64,000 nucleotides of DNA from Glaciecola flavus (GTDB lineage: Bacteria; Pseudomonadota; Gammaproteobacteria; Enterobacterales; Alteromonadaceae): the NCBI RefSeq assembly GCF_042646125.1, contig NZ_JBHRSW010000004.1, positions 310,001-374,000 on the forward strand, read 5' to 3'. This document shows positions 62,164 to 64,000 of the stretch, one piece after another. Made by a program: the position numbers and the translations under genes. Positions within the stretch are counted from its first letter, which is position 1, and the number at the start of each line of letters is the position of its first letter. The notes beneath the pieces are model-generated. The model was not told the DNA's origin. It did no database searches and saw nothing but the letters and a program-made list of their open reading frames with translations.

Positions 62164-62186
62164 AAGGCCAATTGATATTGGCCTTT
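62164..62186 (+). terminator. Intrinsic terminator of the halogenase-sapC operon
   Basis: A perfect 9-bp stem AAGGCCAAT/ATTGGCCTT with a 4-base loop and a short TTTC tail, 10 bases after the sapC stop codon. A long inverted-repeat element starts 2 bases further on. Confidence 0.82.
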
Positions 62187-62187
62187 C

Positions 62188-62343
62188 GGCGTGAATTTGT
62201 GCTATTGCTGTGGGGAATGGTTACTTAGTATCAAAATTTGTTTTTCATGGACGAAAAACTAAAGCGTATATGGATATACTTGCAGCGGTTTTGGTACTAA
62301 GTAACCATTCCCATTCCTCACAGCAATAGCATAAAATCACGCC
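62188..62343. repeat. 156-bp MITE-like inverted-repeat element
   Basis: The left arm (62188-62236) and right arm (62289-62343) are inverted copies about 50 bases long. They begin GGCGTGA and share GCTATTGCTGTG, GGAATGG and TTACTTAGTA; they differ by a few substitutions and one 6-base duplication (GGAATG). The centre holds two further palindromes, GTTTTTC-ATGGAC-GAAAAAC (62240-62259) and GTATAT-GG-ATATAC (62266-62279). There is no coding sequence. The layout is that of a miniature inverted-repeat element or a large intergenic palindromic repeat. No obvious target-site duplication was seen. It fills the gap between sapC and the convergent transglycosylase gene. Confidence 0.82.
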
Positions 62344-62405
62344 CTATAACCAACTTAGGTATCAATTCTTAAATGAAATTCAAGCAAAATAATCTAAACT
62401 GATAA

Positions 62406-63032
62406 TCAGCTAAATAAGCGCCAAAACCAACTTTTTTGCAATTCTTTTTCGCAAGTTTTGAGCTGTGTAGCGTAGCGTTTTGAACGCTTGTCTACTTTTA
62501 CTGCTACCTTCTGTAACCACGCCTTTTTCTTGTATGACTTGCGCTTATATCCGCCCCAGCCTTCGTGATAATTAAGGTACTGCGCACCTGCATCCCACTT
62601 TGATATTCTATTTATCTTATGAGTTTTGCTGATGAACCAACCCATAAAATCGATAGCATCGTCAAAATCATCGCGAGCCGCAAAGCGATTACCCGTTTCT
62701 TTCTTGTAATCTTGCCAAGTCATAGTTTTCGCCTGCGCATAACCATAAGCACTGCTCACTCGCCCCCACGGTATCAATCCAAAAAATATGTAGTCACGTG
62801 GTGGCTTGGCGTTATGCCTGAATGAGCTTTCTTGATACATCATGGCCATAGGTACATGAATGGGTACGCCGTATTTGTCACGCATGTCTTCTGCTGCATC
62901 ATACCAATCTCGTTTTTCTTCAAAGATTTTGCAGATGTTTTCCCGTTGCTCTGGAGGAGTAACCGAACAAGCACTTAAAGCAAAAACGAATATAAATGCG
63001 ACACTAAAATATTTTTTGAATTTCTTTTGCAT
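62406..63032 (-). CDS. Transglycosylase SLT-domain lipoprotein
   Basis: A probable peptidoglycan lytic enzyme of the periplasm. From the ATG at 63032 it has 208 residues. The signal peptide ends in a lipobox (VFALSACSVT). The SLT-like domain has the catalytic-Glu motif MAMMYQESSFRHNA, then GRVSSAYGYAQAKTMTWQDYKKETG and NYHEGWGGYKRKSY. The tail is strongly basic. An in-frame GTG at 63059 is rejected because its AGGAG lies only 1 base away. That AGGAG is perfectly placed for an out-of-frame ATG at 63054, giving a 16-codon frame that overlaps this start. It is downstream of gshA on the same strand. Confidence 0.85.
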   Translation of the reverse strand: MQKKFKKYFSVAFIFVFALSACSVTPPEQRENICKIFEEKRDWYDAAEDMRDKYGVPIHVPMAMMYQESSFRHNAKPPRDYIFFGLIPWGRVSSAYGYAQAKTMTWQDYKKETGNRFAARDDFDDAIDFMGWFISKTHKINRISKWDAGAQYLNYHEGWGGYKRKSYKKKAWLQKVAVKVDKRSKRYATQLKTCEKELQKSWFWRLFS

Positions 63033-63101
63033 TATATTGAACTTTAAATCGCATGACACACTCCTAGTAATACATGTTTATGTTTCCCTAAGTGTGTTTT
63101 T

Positions 63102-63131
63102 ACCCGTTGTGATTTTCCAACGGGTTTTTTT
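63102..63131 (+). terminator. Plus-strand intrinsic terminator without an obvious gene
   Basis: An 8-bp stem ACCCGTTG/CAACGGGT with an 8-base loop, followed by seven Ts, is a strong terminator on the plus strand. Both flanking genes are on the minus strand, where the hairpin is followed by A-rich sequence. It may act mainly as a minus-strand hairpin after gshA, or end an unseen plus-strand RNA. Confidence 0.65.
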
Positions 63132-63147
63132 ATGCCTGATAGAGCAT

Positions 63148-64000
63148 TTACGCCTTAACGGTACTCTCAGCAAAATAGTCTCGAACAAATGTCGTAAAAT
63201 CACAATCGTCCTGACTTTCAATCAGCATTTGTTTTTGTTTTGAAACAGCCGATTGAGACATAAACGCTTGTTTTTCTATATATGTATAATCAATTTCAGA
63301 AAAAGACGCCGCATATTCCTTTGCTAACTCTAAGCCCAAAGCACTGTTGTCCACGTCGTTATCTTGCATGATACCAAGCAAGCGTCCAGAAAAAGTTAAC
63401 TCAGGCTTATCGACTTTTTCAACTTCAGATAATAGGGCCTGAGTATAGAGCGAGGTGTTGTTTACCTCGTCAAGAATACCCGCCACCGATTTAATATCTT
63501 GCATGAGCTCAGAAGCAACCGATTTAAGTGACTTTTCACCTTGCGACGTATATAACATAGCTAGGGGATCGCGACCTTGCAAAACCACAGTATTCAAGTT
63601 TTGCTTACTCAACACATGGTCTTCGTCGCTAAAATACGGTGAAGGAGCTACCAAACAATAGACGAGCAAAGCGTCAATAAAGCGGATTTGCTGCTCGTCG
63701 ATGCCTATTTGTGAAAATGGATTGACGTCCAAGCCTCTCACTTCAAGATAGCTAACACCGCGTCTTTCCAAAGCATCAGTTGGTTTTTCTAAATATTGTG
63801 CCACTTGTTTTGGCCGTATTGGCGCGTATAGCTCGTTTTCTATTTGTAGTACATTGGTATTGAGTTGTTCCCATTCTCCGCCTTGCCCAGCTTTAATTTT
63901 TTCATATTGTGCTGCGGGCATATTAATCGCTTTTCGCACAGAGCCAACATAGTTATCTAAGCTATCCGTGCAAATTTTTAAGTCTGCTTGCGCCGAACTC
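63148..64000 (-). CDS. gshA: Glutamate-cysteine ligase GshA, C-terminal part (runs off the window)
   Basis: First step of glutathione synthesis: glutamate plus cysteine to gamma-glutamylcysteine. The frame is open to the last base, so the N-terminal half is outside the window; about 283 codons are visible. Family blocks are LNTNVLQIENELYAPIRPK, RRGVSYLEVRGLDVNPFSQIGIDEQQIRFIDALLVY and PELTFSGRLLGIMQDN, in the order seen in E. coli GshA. The tail DDCDFTTFVRDYFAESTVKA ends the protein. The gene is followed on the same strand by the transglycosylase lipoprotein gene. Confidence 0.95.
   Translation of the reverse strand, partial: SSAQADLKICTDSLDNYVGSVRKAINMPAAQYEKIKAGQGGEWEQLNTNVLQIENELYAPIRPKQVAQYLEKPTDALERRGVSYLEVRGLDVNPFSQIGIDEQQIRFIDALLVYCLVAPSPYFSDEDHVLSKQNLNTVVLQGRDPLAMLYTSQGEKSLKSVASELMQDIKSVAGILDEVNNTSLYTQALLSEVEKVDKPELTFSGRLLGIMQDNDVDNSALGLELAKEYAASFSEIDYTYIEKQAFMSQSAVSKQKQMLIESQDDCDFTTFVRDYFAESTVKA

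Overview
The window is bacterial chromosome, low in GC (roughly low 40s by eye), with dense housekeeping genes in gammaproteobacterial order. Blocks shared with the enteric/marine gammaproteobacterial backbone include tRNA-Ala(GGC)-gltX-tRNA-Val(UAC), dnaK-dnaJ with dapB-carA-carB-greA, grpE near nadK-recN-bamE, and aroC-prmB facing smrB. An SMC protein next to zipA-ligA, a class II DAHP synthase, a GH117 neoagarobiose hydrolase, several c-di-GMP genes and a TonB receptor/halogenase/SapC set point to a marine alteromonad (Alteromonadales, probably Alteromonadaceae). The species cannot be fixed from the sequence alone.

Layout. 1-6.8 kb (minus): dusC, smc, zipA and the 5' part of ligA. 6.8-9.3 kb: tRNA-Glu x2 and tRNA-Ala on the minus strand beyond gltX, with tRNA-Val x2 divergent from it. 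9.3-31 kb is mostly accessory. It holds a small membrane protein, an aldo/keto reductase, a very large membrane-anchored winged-helix/STAND/TPR regulator with a small companion protein, a PAS-GGDEF cyclase, a GH117 lipoprotein, an ATM1-type ABC exporter, a secreted S41 protease overlapping a small exported protein, a GFA/TetR divergent pair, an ECF sigma/anti-sigma/coiled-coil operon, AraC and YHS genes, an internally shortened YcaQ-like gene, a GGDEF-EAL protein and a CBM-esterase lipoprotein. 31-35 kb: aroG (class II), a type II restriction-modification pair (Eco47II-like nuclease and a cytosine methyltransferase with a MerR-like N-terminus), and tRNA-Pro. 35-46.9 kb (minus): greA, carB, carA, dapB, a convergent cytochrome b561/cytochrome c' pair, dnaJ, dnaK, grpE. 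47-52.5 kb (plus): a GGDEF protein, nadK, a TonB-C-domain periplasmic protein, recN under a LexA box, bamE. 52.6-56.5 kb: a propeller protein, aroC, prmB, smrB and a 40-residue membrane protein. 56.5-62.3 kb: TonB-dependent receptor, flavin halogenase-like protein and SapC, ending at a 156-bp MITE-like inverted repeat. 62.4-64 kb: a transglycosylase lipoprotein and the 3' part of gshA.

How the parts work together. The GH117 enzyme, the CBM6-like esterase and the TonB receptor/halogenase/SapC set suggest use of algal (agar-type) polysaccharide. GTAAAC/GTTTAC half-sites near both GH117 and the receptor hint at a LacI-type regulator encoded elsewhere. Three c-di-GMP genes, an ECF system and the STAND regulator supply signalling. 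Promoters can be read directly for the stable RNAs, carAB, grpE and dnaK (sigma-32) and recN (LexA). The least described items are the STAND regulator with its companion gene, the self-contained operator region of the restriction-modification pair, and the ECF operon's coiled-coil product.
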